Below, piece after piece: positions 33,985-41,319 of a DNA stretch of 64,000 nt. This DNA comes from Serratia rhizosphaerae. GTDB lineage: Bacteria; Pseudomonadota; Gammaproteobacteria; Enterobacterales; Enterobacteriaceae. The position numbers were made by a program, and so were the translations under genes. Location: the NCBI RefSeq assembly GCF_009817885.1, contig NZ_CP041764.1, positions 5,034,053-5,098,052 of the forward strand, in the 5' to 3' direction. Each line of letters opens with the position of its first letter. The stretch's first letter is position 1. A model generated the notes under the pieces. The model saw only the letters and a list, made by a program, of their open reading frames with translations, was not told the origin of the DNA and did not search any database.

Positions 33985-34002
33985 ACTGGATAAATTACCA
34001 GT
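33985..34002 (+). promoter_or_regulatory. Candidate LexA (SOS) box of ydjM
   Basis: ACTGGATAAATTACCAGT fits the CTG-N10-CAG LexA pattern and is symmetric at its ends. It lies about 25 bp before the ydjM start. E. coli ydjM is LexA-controlled. Confidence 0.7.
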
Positions 34003-34026
34003 TTACCAGTCGGAATAGCAACCAGC

Positions 34027-34575
34027 ATGACCGCGGAAGGACACCTTATTTTTTCTGTCGCTTGCGCGATCTTCGCCAAGAAGGCGGAAGTGACGCCGGT
34101 ACTCGCCGACGGCGACTGGTGGCATATCATCCCCGCCGCCCTGCTGACCTCACTGCTGCCTGATATCGATCATCCCAAATCGCTGCTCGGCCAGCGCCTC
34201 AGCTGGATCGCCAAGCCGATCGCCCGCGCCTTTGGCCACCGTGGCTTCACCCACAGTCTGCTGGCCATCGCCGGCGGCATGATGCTGTTCCAGCTGAACG
34301 TACCGCGCAGCTGGCCCATTCCCGCCGATGCGCTGCACGCCATGATTATCGGCTACTTCAGTCACCTGGTCGCCGATATGCTCACGCCGTCCGGCGTGCC
34401 GCTGCTCTGGCCCTGCCGCTGGCGCTTTCGTCTGCCTCTGCTCAATTCGCAGCAGGGTAATCAATTGGAGCGCGTGTTGTGCCTCGCACTGGTCGCCTTT
34501 GCCATTTACTGGCCGGGCGGCTGCACCATTCCGGTGCAGTCATATTTTGAACAGTTGAAAAATATTAGATGGTGA
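34027..34575 (+). CDS. ydjM: YdjM, LexA-regulated inner-membrane metal-dependent hydrolase family protein
   Basis: A 182-residue YdjM/DUF457-family membrane protein. The metal-binding set LLPDIDHPKS, FGHRGFTHSLLA and YFSHLVADMLTPSGVPLLWP is intact and almost identical to E. coli YdjM; the C terminus is shorter and diverges after residue 150. It is induced by DNA damage in E. coli, but its reaction is unknown. The ribosome site is weak. It precedes tcyP as in E. coli. Confidence 0.92.
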   Translation: MTAEGHLIFSVACAIFAKKAEVTPVLADGDWWHIIPAALLTSLLPDIDHPKSLLGQRLSWIAKPIARAFGHRGFTHSLLAIAGGMMLFQLNVPRSWPIPADALHAMIIGYFSHLVADMLTPSGVPLLWPCRWRFRLPLLNSQQGNQLERVLCLALVAFAIYWPGGCTIPVQSYFEQLKNIRW

Positions 34576-34755
34576 TCACAAAAAACCGACCGTTTTATCA
34601 CCCAACTGCTGAGATTTCAATCAAATTAAAAACAAAAGTTATATAACATTCCATTTGGGTATAAGCCCGCACCCCGGCAAACTGTTACGATATTTACATC
34701 GCTACACACTGGTGCGTAGCCATTTTTATATAAGAAAAGATTTGGAGACACGGGG

Positions 34756-36147
34756 ATGAATTTACCGCTCGTCATTAACGTGGTGGTTTTTGTCGCCCTC
34801 CTTTTGCTGTTGGCGCAATCCCGCCATAAGCAATGGAGCCTGGCGAAAAAAGTACTGGTAGGTCTGGTGCTCGGCGTAGTGTTTGGCCTGGCGCTGCAGC
34901 TGATCTACGGTGCGGAAAACCCACTGCTGAAAGAATCCATCAGCTGGTTCAACATTGTCGGCAACGGCTATGTGCAACTGCTGCAAATGGTTGTCATGCC
35001 ACTGGTGTTCGTCTCGATCCTGAGCGCGGTCGCCAAGCTGCATAACGCCTCCTCACTCGGCAAGATCAGTTTCCTGTCGATCGGCACGCTGCTGTTCACC
35101 ACGCTGATCGCCGCGCTGGTGGGGGTGTTGGTCACCAACCTGTTCGGCCTGAGCGCCGAAGGTCTGGTGCAGGGCACGCAGGAAAGCGCACGTCTGGCCG
35201 CTATTCAGAGCAACTATGTCGGTAAAGTCGCCGACCTGACGGTGCCGCAGCTGGTGCTGTCGTTCGTGCCGAAAAACCCGTTTGCCGATCTGACCGGCGC
35301 CAGCCCGACCTCGATCATCAGCGTGGTGATTTTCGCCGCCTTCCTCGGCGTGGCCGCGCTGCAGCTGCTGAAGGACGATCAGGCGAAAGGCCAGCGCGTC
35401 CTGACCGCTATCGATACCCTGCAGTCCTGGGTGATGAAGCTGGTGCGCCTGGTGATGAAGCTGACGCCATACGGCGTGATGGCGCTGATGACCAAAGTGG
35501 TTGCCAGCTCCAACATTCATGAGATCATCAAGCTGGGCAGCTTTGTGGTCGCCTCCTACCTCGGCCTGGCGATTATGTTCGGCGTACATGCGCTGCTGCT
35601 GAGCTTTACCGGCGTTAATCCGGTGAAATTCTTCCGTAAAGTGTGGCCGGTGATCACCTTCGCCTTTACCAGCCGTTCCAGCGCCGCCAGCATTCCGCTG
35701 AATGTGGAAGCGCAGACTCGTCGCCTGGGCGTACCGGAGTCGATCGCCAGCTTCTCGGCATCGTTCGGCGCCACCATCGGTCAGAACGGCTGTGCCGGTC
35801 TGTATCCGGCAATGCTGGCGGTTATGGTTGCGCCAACCGTCGGCATCAACCCGCTGGATCCGATGTGGATTGCCACGCTGGTTGGTATTGTCACCGTCAG
35901 TTCCGCAGGCGTTGCCGGCGTGGGCGGCGGCGCCACCTTCGCCGCGCTGATCGTACTGCCGGCGCTCGGCCTGCCGGTCACGCTGGTCGCCCTGCTGATC
36001 TCCGTTGAGCCGCTGATCGATATGGGCCGTACCGCGCTGAACGTCAGCGGTTCAATGACCGCCGGTACCGTCACCAGCCAGCTGATGAAGCAAACCGACA
36101 AGTCGGTGATGGACAGCGAAGACGACGTGGAGCTGGCTCACCAGTAA
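34756..36147 (+). CDS. tcyP: TcyP, L-cystine transporter
   Basis: A 463-residue DAACS-family symporter (E. coli YdjN), with eight membrane helices and two re-entrant hairpins. FTSRSSAASIPLNVEAQTRR is the serine-rich hairpin and FGATIGQNGCAGLYPAML lies in helix 7; PLIDMGRTALNVSGSMTAG is the final substrate-binding region. It imports cystine and related compounds. GGAG precedes the ATG. An IS element lies 13 bases after the stop and separates the gene from the terminator at 37470-37499. Confidence 0.95.
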   Translation: MNLPLVINVVVFVALLLLLAQSRHKQWSLAKKVLVGLVLGVVFGLALQLIYGAENPLLKESISWFNIVGNGYVQLLQMVVMPLVFVSILSAVAKLHNASSLGKISFLSIGTLLFTTLIAALVGVLVTNLFGLSAEGLVQGTQESARLAAIQSNYVGKVADLTVPQLVLSFVPKNPFADLTGASPTSIISVVIFAAFLGVAALQLLKDDQAKGQRVLTAIDTLQSWVMKLVRLVMKLTPYGVMALMTKVVASSNIHEIIKLGSFVVASYLGLAIMFGVHALLLSFTGVNPVKFFRKVWPVITFAFTSRSSAASIPLNVEAQTRRLGVPESIASFSASFGATIGQNGCAGLYPAMLAVMVAPTVGINPLDPMWIATLVGIVTVSSAGVAGVGGGATFAALIVLPALGLPVTLVALLISVEPLIDMGRTALNVSGSMTAGTVTSQLMKQTDKSVMDSEDDVELAHQ

Positions 36148-36157
36148 TTCCCCGTCA

Positions 36158-36160
36158 CAA
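36158..36160. repeat. Target site duplication, left copy
   Basis: CAA directly precedes the left inverted repeat and is repeated at 37464-37466 after the right one. Three bases is the usual duplication for much of the IS3 family. Confidence 0.75.
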
Positions 36161-36186
36161 TGACTAGTCCTGATATAGGTTGACAC
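36161..36186 (+). repeat. IS left terminal inverted repeat
   Basis: 26 bases starting TGACTAGTCCTG and ending GTTGACAC. It matches the reverse complement of the right end at 18 of 26 positions, best at the outer TGAC, GTCCT and inner GTTGACAC blocks. Confidence 0.85.
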
Positions 36187-36195
36187 TTTTCAGCC

Positions 36196-36993
36196 TTATA
36201 ACGCCCGATGAACCTCATCGGGCGTTTTGTATTGTAGCGACAGATGCGGTCGCCGTGCGTTGTAGATTTCCACAGACTGCCTGACCATCTTTCTTGCCTG
36301 CACGATGTCTTTCGGTTTGCCAAGCAGGTATTCCGTTTTCAGTATCCCGTTTATCCTCTCCGCCAGCGCATTCTGGTAACAGTCATACCCGTCTGTCATC
36401 GAACAGGTGACGCCATGTCGCTTGTGTAACGTCTGATATTCCTGCGAGCAGTACTGGATCCCCCGGTCCGAGTGATGTACCAACGGAGCTGCGGTGCGCC
36501 TGCTGGCCAGCGCCATTTTGAACGCACAGGCGACATGCCGGGTATGCAGGCTGTCATGCACATGATACCCCACGATTTTTCTCGACCACGCATCCGTTAT
36601 CAGACTGATATACGCCGTTCCTGTTTTCAGCGGCAGATAGGTGATATCCGCTACCCACACCTGTTCCGGGCGGCTGGCTATAACCTGATGTTCTCCCGCT
36701 TTCAGCAAGTTGGGATGACGGTAAAAACGATGATGGCTGTGCGTTGTCTTATGATACGCCCGTTTAGGCATCACCAGTAAACGGGCGCAGCGCAGTATCC
36801 GGAACAGGCGGTCTCGCCCCACATGCACGGGGGCTTCCGGCTGCTGTCGCAGTAAGTGGTGCAGCTTGCGTGTACCCAGTCGGGGCTGGTGTAAGCGGAT
36901 AGCGGTCACCTGCTCCACTATATGGTGGGCTTGCTCTTCTCTTCCACGTTCACGTTGCAAGGACTGATACCATGCCTGCCGGCTGATACCCAT
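36196..36993 (-). CDS. IS3-family transposase OrfB (catalytic, rve domain)
   Basis: A 265-residue integrase-fold region with the DDE triad: Asp in VWVADITYLPL, Asp in VHHSDRGIQYCS and Glu in QNALAERINGILKTEY. It starts with the HTH-like MGISRQAWYQSL and ends with ARRPHLSLQYKTPDEV. In its frame the sequence is open upstream into orfA, so the active OrfAB is expected from a -1 frameshift at 37059-37065. It carries out cut, strand transfer and figure-eight formation. Confidence 0.93.
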   Translation of the reverse strand: MGISRQAWYQSLQRERGREEQAHHIVEQVTAIRLHQPRLGTRKLHHLLRQQPEAPVHVGRDRLFRILRCARLLVMPKRAYHKTTHSHHRFYRHPNLLKAGEHQVIASRPEQVWVADITYLPLKTGTAYISLITDAWSRKIVGYHVHDSLHTRHVACAFKMALASRRTAAPLVHHSDRGIQYCSQEYQTLHKRHGVTCSMTDGYDCYQNALAERINGILKTEYLLGKPKDIVQARKMVRQSVEIYNARRPHLSLQYKTPDEVHRAL

Positions 36994-37010
36994 CCACCGG
37001 CAGGCGCGTG

Positions 37011-37409
37011 CTACCGTGAGTCGTGGCGCTTGTGTTTGCGCGATAAGGCAGCCAACTGCTTTTTTGTCAGGGTAGCTCCGAACTCGGTATTCATCACTTT
37101 TACGACGGCTTCAAAGAACTGCGCTTTGACTTCAGATTCAGCCAGTTGCTGTTCGAGTTCTTTGATGCGCTGTTCAGGAGTCAGGGGTAACTTGGGCATA
37201 TCATCTCCGCACAGTCTGGTTGAAGAGGACGAACGCCAGTCGAGTTGGCCATATTTACGCAGCCAGTTCATGACGGTATGACTGCCCTGGATACCGTAGC
37301 GGTCTTGTGCCTGACGGTAAGTCATCTCGCCTTTTTCGACCTGTTGGACGACGGCCAATTTAAAGGATAGAGGGTAATCGCGTTGCGTGCGTTTAACATA
37401 CTGGTTCAT
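37011..37409 (-). CDS. IS3-family OrfA (DNA-binding helix-turn-helix)
   Basis: A 132-residue protein. The helix-turn-helix covers LSFKLAVVQQVEKGEMTYRQAQDRYGI, followed by WLRKYG and a leucine-zipper coiled coil (PEQRIKELEQQLAESEVKAQ). It binds the IS ends. The ATG at 37409 has AGGA seven bases upstream. The C-terminal part contains the slippery site for frameshift into orfB. Its stop lies 17 bases before the orfB ATG. Confidence 0.9.
   Translation of the reverse strand: MNQYVKRTQRDYPLSFKLAVVQQVEKGEMTYRQAQDRYGIQGSHTVMNWLRKYGQLDWRSSSSTRLCGDDMPKLPLTPEQRIKELEQQLAESEVKAQFFEAVVKVMNTEFGATLTKKQLAALSRKHKRHDSR
37059..37065 (-). other. Programmed -1 frameshift slippery site (A6G)
   Basis: The minus strand reads AAAAAAG within orfA (ACA-AAA-AAG). 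After a -1 slip the frame is open through to orfB, reading KAVGCLIAQTQAPRL and on. A6G is the standard slippery heptamer of several IS3-family elements. Confidence 0.8.
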
Positions 37410-37437
37410 CACACTTTCCTCTGTTCGTGAGTAAAAT

Positions 37438-37463
37438 GTGTCAACGCTATTTAGGACGGGTCA
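37438..37463 (+). repeat. IS right terminal inverted repeat
   Basis: 26 bases starting GTGTCAACG and ending GGACGGGTCA. The reverse complement begins TGACCCGTCC, and it pairs with the left end. Confidence 0.85.
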
Positions 37464-37466
37464 CAA
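37464..37466. repeat. Target site duplication, right copy
   Basis: CAA immediately after the right inverted repeat, identical to the triplet at 36158-36160. Confidence 0.75.
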
Positions 37467-37469
37467 CAA

Positions 37470-37499
37470 AAAAACCGGCGCCCTGAGCGCCGGTTTTTT
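37470..37499. terminator. Bidirectional terminator between tcyP/IS and phnX
   Basis: ACCGGCGC and GCGCCGGT form an 8-bp stem around CCTGA, flanked by AAAAA and TTTTT. It ends phnX on the minus strand. Before the IS arrived it would also have ended tcyP on the plus strand. Confidence 0.88.
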
Positions 37500-37509
37500 A
37501 TGCCTGCCG

Positions 37510-38319
37510 CTACGGCCGCTCGCCGTTTGCCAGCCGCCGGTCGATCGCGTCCAATATGCCCGGCAACTCCGCCAGCGTGTCAATCACGTAATGGGCGCCG
37601 GCGGCATAGAGCTTCTCCGCCGCCAGCCCACGCCGCCGCGCTACCTCGGCGGCATCCATCCGTTGGTACTCCTGCCACTGAACACCGAACTCATTGCCGG
37701 ACAGCGCCAGTCCCACGCTCCACATGCCGGCATTCAGCCCTTCGGCAATGCCCGGCACGGCATCATCCACCTTCACGCAGTGGCCGACGGCGTCGACGCC
37801 CAGCGCAATCACATTCTGCAGCGCCATCCACGGCCCCGGGCGGCCGCCGGCAGCCAGATCGTCCGTCGCCACCCAATAGTCCGGCGCATAGCCGCGTGCA
37901 GCGGCGGCCGGCGCCAGCACGTCCATCACCGCGCGCGGATAGCCGGAACAGGAGCCGATTTTTATACCCTGCCGCCGCAGTTCGGCAATCACCTCGGGCA
38001 CGCCGGCAATCGGCTCGGCGAAATCCACCACCTTGGCAATCTGCAGCGGCATAAACGCCTGGTACAGCGCATCGATATCCTGAGGAGTCATTGAGCGCCC
38101 CAGCTTCGCCCGCCAGCGGGCGTCAATCCCGGGCAGTTTGCCCAGCGCCTCGATATGCTGCCATTTGCCCAACCCCATCGGAATACGCGCCTCCTCCAGA
38201 GTGATGTCGATACCAAAGGTCTGTTGGAAGGCCTCGACGAAAATCTGTGTCGGCGCAAAGGAGCCAAAATCCACCGTGGTGCCGGCCCAGTCGAGAATAA
38301 CGGCGTTAACCTGTTGCAT
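37510..38319 (-). CDS. phnX: PhnX, phosphonoacetaldehyde hydrolase (phosphonatase)
   Basis: A 269-residue HAD-family enzyme that splits phosphonoacetaldehyde into acetaldehyde and phosphate. The nucleophile is Asp10 in LDWAGTTVDFG, and the Schiff-base lysine unique to this family is Lys52 in MGLGKWQHI. KIGSCSGYPRAVMD and KVDDAVPGI are motifs II and III/IV. I chose ATG 38319 because AAGGAG lies five bases upstream. It follows phnW by 9 bases in one operon. Confidence 0.95.
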   Translation of the reverse strand: MQQVNAVILDWAGTTVDFGSFAPTQIFVEAFQQTFGIDITLEEARIPMGLGKWQHIEALGKLPGIDARWRAKLGRSMTPQDIDALYQAFMPLQIAKVVDFAEPIAGVPEVIAELRRQGIKIGSCSGYPRAVMDVLAPAAAARGYAPDYWVATDDLAAGGRPGPWMALQNVIALGVDAVGHCVKVDDAVPGIAEGLNAGMWSVGLALSGNEFGVQWQEYQRMDAAEVARRRGLAAEKLYAAGAHYVIDTLAELPGILDAIDRRLANGERP

Positions 38320-38328
38320 CACAACTCC

Positions 38329-39432
38329 TTATTGTTGCCAGTACATGGCGCGACCGACGGCGTCCAGCAGACGGTCGATATCCTGCGGATAGACCTCGCC
38401 GATGTTGCCGATACGGAAACAGTCGCTGTGCGACACTTTGCCGGGGTAGATAACAAACCCCTGGCGTTTTAAACGTTGGTAAAACTCGCCGAAGCGGTAA
38501 TTTCCCGCCCGTGGGGAGTAAAACGCGGTGATAATCGGCGAGTGCAGCGCATCATCCAGCAGGGTTTCAAACCCCAGTGCGCGCATCCCCGCCACCAACC
38601 GGCGCTGGTTTTCACCATAACGCGCATAGCGCGCGGCGATACCGCCCTCCAGATCCAGCTCACGCAGCGCCTGCGCAAAAGCCAGTACGCTGTGGGTCGG
38701 TGAGGTGAAACGCCACTTTCCGGCGTGGTCTTCCATACAGCGCCACTGGGCATACAGATCCAACGACAGAGAACGCGAACGGCCGACGCATTTTTCCAGT
38801 TCGCTGCGTCGGGCGATCACAAAGGCGAAACCCGGCACGCCCTGAATGCATTTGTTGGCCGAGCTGATCAGAAAATCGATCCCCAACTGCTCCACGTCCA
38901 GCGGAATGCCGCCGAAGCTGCTCATCGCGTCAACGATAAAGGTCTTCCCCCGGCGTGCCGCCAGCGCCGCCACCTGCGCCAACGGATTAAGCATGCCGGT
39001 GGTGGTTTCACAATGCACCATTGCGATATGGCTGATGCGCGCATCGGCCAGCAGCAGCGCTTCCATCGCCGCCACGTCAGGTTCCGCCACTTCTCCGCAG
39101 TCATAACAGTGGTGATCGATGCCCATCAGCGCCGCCATCTCCGCCATTCGCGCGCCATAGGCGCCGTTGCTGACGATCAGCACCTTATCCTGCACGCCGA
39201 ACGCCGTCCCCAGCACCGCTTCCACCGCATAGCTGCCGCTGCCCTGCAGCAGCACCGAGGTGTAGCCGGACGAGGCGGTGGCCAATGTTTCCAGGCGGGC
39301 GCGAATCGTCTGGACTACGCCGATATTGTAATCCTCATCCCAGGTACAGCTGTCGAACAGCATTGCCTGCTTCACCGTATCAGAGGTGGTCAGCGGGCCG
39401 GGCGTCAACAGCAGGTAATCGCGATCGTTCAT
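38329..39432 (-). CDS. phnW: PhnW, 2-aminoethylphosphonate--pyruvate transaminase
   Basis: A 367-residue fold-type I aminotransferase, the same length as Salmonella PhnW. It transfers the amino group of 2-aminoethylphosphonate to pyruvate, giving phosphonoacetaldehyde for PhnX. The PLP lysine is Lys194 in SSANKCIQGVPGFAFVIA; LLTPGPLTTS opens the protein and HCETTTGMLNP lies near residue 140. It is divergent from phnR, with a palindromic operator between them. No phosphonate transporter genes are next to it. Confidence 0.95.
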   Translation of the reverse strand: MNDRDYLLLTPGPLTTSDTVKQAMLFDSCTWDEDYNIGVVQTIRARLETLATASSGYTSVLLQGSGSYAVEAVLGTAFGVQDKVLIVSNGAYGARMAEMAALMGIDHHCYDCGEVAEPDVAAMEALLLADARISHIAMVHCETTTGMLNPLAQVAALAARRGKTFIVDAMSSFGGIPLDVEQLGIDFLISSANKCIQGVPGFAFVIARRSELEKCVGRSRSLSLDLYAQWRCMEDHAGKWRFTSPTHSVLAFAQALRELDLEGGIAARYARYGENQRRLVAGMRALGFETLLDDALHSPIITAFYSPRAGNYRFGEFYQRLKRQGFVIYPGKVSHSDCFRIGNIGEVYPQDIDRLLDAVGRAMYWQQ

Positions 39433-39449
39433 CTTTTTACCCTTCCGAT

Positions 39450-39461
39450 TGGTCTATACCA
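39450..39461. promoter_or_regulatory. Candidate PhnR operator
   Basis: TGGTCTATACCA is a near-perfect palindrome of the type bound by HutC/UTRA GntR-family regulators (TGGTNTANACCA). It lies 18 bp upstream of phnW, in the divergent phnW-phnR promoter region. Confidence 0.65.
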
Positions 39462-39577
39462 GATGCGCGCATTGTGCCGGTTAAGCATTCCACAGGTCAA
39501 ACGCCAACCGCCCCTGAAACAAAAAATTCATCCGGGCATGTATAATGGAGCCTGCCGACATGCCATAGCGAGATAAC

Positions 39578-40297
39578 ATGAAACACCCTCAGGGCGATCT
39601 CCCCCACTATCTGCAGATCAAAGCGCAGTTACAGTCACGGATTAGCAGCGGTGCGCTGAAGGCCGGGGATAAGCTGCCCTCCGAACGGGAGCTGTGCGTG
39701 GCCTTTTCCACTACGCGTATCACCATTCGAGAAAGCCTGGCGCAGTTGGAGGCCAGCGGCGCCATCTATCGTGCCGACCGCCGCGGCTGGTTTGTCACGC
39801 CCGAACGGCTGCGACTGGACCCGACGCAGAACACCAATTTTCACCGTTTATGTCAGGAACAGGGACGGCAGGCGCGCACTGCGCTGCTGGCGGGGGAACA
39901 CGTCGGCGCATCGCCGGAGGTGGGACAGGCATTGGCGCTCGAGCCAGGCGCGCGGATCTACCTGCTGCGCCGGGTGCGCTATGCCGACGAACGGGCCATC
40001 TGTTATTGCGAGAACCACTGTTTACCGCAGCGGGTGCCGGGGCTGCTGCAGCACGATCTGAACGGCAGCCTGACCGAGATTTATCAGCAGCATTACCAAC
40101 TGCTCTACAGCAGCATGCACCTGTCGTTTTACCCCACCGCGCTGCCGCCCGAGGCCGCCGCCGCGCTGGGGGCAATGGTCGGCCTGCCCGCCCTGCTGCT
40201 GCGCCGTCTGAATTACGATCGGCACGGGCACATTCTTGATTTTGATATTGAGTACTGGCGCCATGACAGCCTGCGTATTGAGGTCGATACACAGTAA
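39578..40297 (+). CDS. phnR: PhnR, GntR/HutC-family regulator of phosphonate use
   Basis: A 239-residue regulator with an N-terminal GntR winged helix (LKAGDKLPSERELCVAFSTTRITIRESLAQLEASG) and a C-terminal UTRA ligand domain (ICYCENHCLPQRVPGL, LDFDIEYWRHDSLRIEV). It resembles Salmonella PhnR and is divergent from phnWX, so 2-aminoethylphosphonate or an intermediate is the likely effector. A TATAAT -10 element lies at 39541-39546. Confidence 0.88.
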   Translation: MKHPQGDLPHYLQIKAQLQSRISSGALKAGDKLPSERELCVAFSTTRITIRESLAQLEASGAIYRADRRGWFVTPERLRLDPTQNTNFHRLCQEQGRQARTALLAGEHVGASPEVGQALALEPGARIYLLRRVRYADERAICYCENHCLPQRVPGLLQHDLNGSLTEIYQQHYQLLYSSMHLSFYPTALPPEAAAALGAMVGLPALLLRRLNYDRHGHILDFDIEYWRHDSLRIEVDTQ

Positions 40298-40343
40298 ACG
40301 TCTGCATGGAAGTGGAATCGGCGCATGATGGAGTCAGCGTCAG

Positions 40344-40676
40344 TTAATCATACAGCCAACGCCCGGCCTTGGCAGACTCGGCGAACATACGCACGGTTAA
40401 AGGCTTTCTGGTCTTTTCTACATCAGCTTTTTGGTATTTGGTCCAACGCTCCCAACGAGATAAATTTTCCCAAGGGTAGTAGTAGCGCATATCGATGGAC
40501 GATACATCTACATCGAATTTTTCAGCGTAGTCCTCAATCGCATAGAAGAATTCGTCACCTACAGCGTAGTCCTGCAGCATAGTATCCAGTTCAAGCGGAA
40601 CCATCTTCATCGTCCAGGTAAGAGGAACAGATAACTCATCGCGGAAAAAATCTAAAACCTCCTGCTCCGTTACCAT
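40344..40676 (-). CDS. DUF1493 family protein
   Basis: A 110-residue acidic protein. The pattern LDTMLQDYAVGDEFFYAIEDYAEKFDVDVSSIDMRYYYPWE and the C terminus PLTVRMFAESAKAGRWLYD fit DUF1493, a family I recall as acyl-carrier-like in outline but without assigned function. It overlaps the upstream membrane-protein gene by seven bases, so the two are translated together. The DNA is clearly AT-richer than flanking genes, pointing to horizontal gain. Function unknown; a role as partner or immunity protein to its neighbour is a guess. Confidence 0.72.
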   Translation of the reverse strand: MVTEQEVLDFFRDELSVPLTWTMKMVPLELDTMLQDYAVGDEFFYAIEDYAEKFDVDVSSIDMRYYYPWENLSRWERWTKYQKADVEKTRKPLTVRMFAESAKAGRWLYD

Positions 40677-41128
40677 AGCTTGTCACTCCCACGGGCAATA
40701 GTGTTGTACTTAACCACCGTCCGAAAAGAAATCTCGGTAATGTCTTTCGCCAAAATAATCCACCCAAGGACAGGTACAGCGCGCCCCACAAATGTTCCCA
40801 ACTTACGCGTTAAAATAACTCTCATTGTAGAGGGAGGATATCCTCCAACAACAGACGGTAATTTTATATTACCGGGAAAAGTTTTGTTGCCGAATACCTT
40901 ACGAGCCCCCCGGGAAACATAGGAGGTATCAGTAATATTTCCTCTAAATTTGCCCCGGGTTTTTGAAACATTGAATCCCCCCAAGATAGCGGCAACCGCC
41001 CCAACATCCTGAATGCCTAATTGGTTAGCTGTCTCTTCACAGAAGATCATGAAAAACAGCTCACCGATGCTTAGATGATATCTCTCCGCATAGAAATAGC
41101 GCCCACCTAATTCTTCAATCGTGTCCAT
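40670..41128 (-). CDS. Membrane-associated protein partnered with DUF1493
   Basis: A 152-residue protein beginning MDTIEELGGRYFYAERYHLS. It has an N-terminal region rich in aromatic and acidic residues, a Gly-rich basic middle (KLPSVVGGYPPSTMRVIL) and one likely membrane helix near residues 116-134 (AVPVLGWIILAKDITEI). I recall similar proteins next to DUF1493 genes in Yersinia and Salmonella, but no function. It is AT-rich (25 of 60 G+C in 40801-40860). The layout (membrane-active protein, then a small acidic partner, overlapping) resembles toxin-immunity pairs, which is inference. Confidence 0.65.
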   Translation of the reverse strand: MDTIEELGGRYFYAERYHLSIGELFFMIFCEETANQLGIQDVGAVAAILGGFNVSKTRGKFRGNITDTSYVSRGARKVFGNKTFPGNIKLPSVVGGYPPSTMRVILTRKLGTFVGRAVPVLGWIILAKDITEISFRTVVKYNTIARGSDKLW

Positions 41129-41247
41129 TTACCGTGCTTTCCCTTTGTTGTTCTCCTGGTAAAAGATACTAACGCTCAGAAAACCGGCAGATAATCAGAG
41201 CGTTCTCGGGTTGGTGGTGATACTGAATTGGGCTCAGCAAGAAATAT

Positions 41248-41275
41248 AAAAAAACCTGTCGTGAAGACAGGTTTT
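41248..41275 (-). terminator. Terminator of kdgR
   Basis: AACCTGTC and GACAGGTT form an 8-bp stem with a 5-base loop; the minus strand continues into TTTTTTT. It lies about 45 bases after the kdgR stop. Confidence 0.85.
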
Positions 41276-41319
41276 TCGGTCATCGGCAGGCGCTCATCAT
41301 CGCCTTATACGGCACGCAC

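Larger units (their letters stand above)
36161..37463 (-). mobile_element. IS3-family insertion sequence, complete
   Basis: A 1303-bp element with two overlapping-function reading frames (orfA, orfB) on the minus strand. The ends are 26-bp imperfect inverted repeats (36161-36186 and 37438-37463; 18 of 26 positions match) that begin TGAC. The triplet CAA flanks both ends as a 3-bp target duplication. An A6G slippery site and uninterrupted frames indicate a functional copy. I cannot name the exact IS. It inserted between tcyP and its terminator. Confidence 0.93.
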
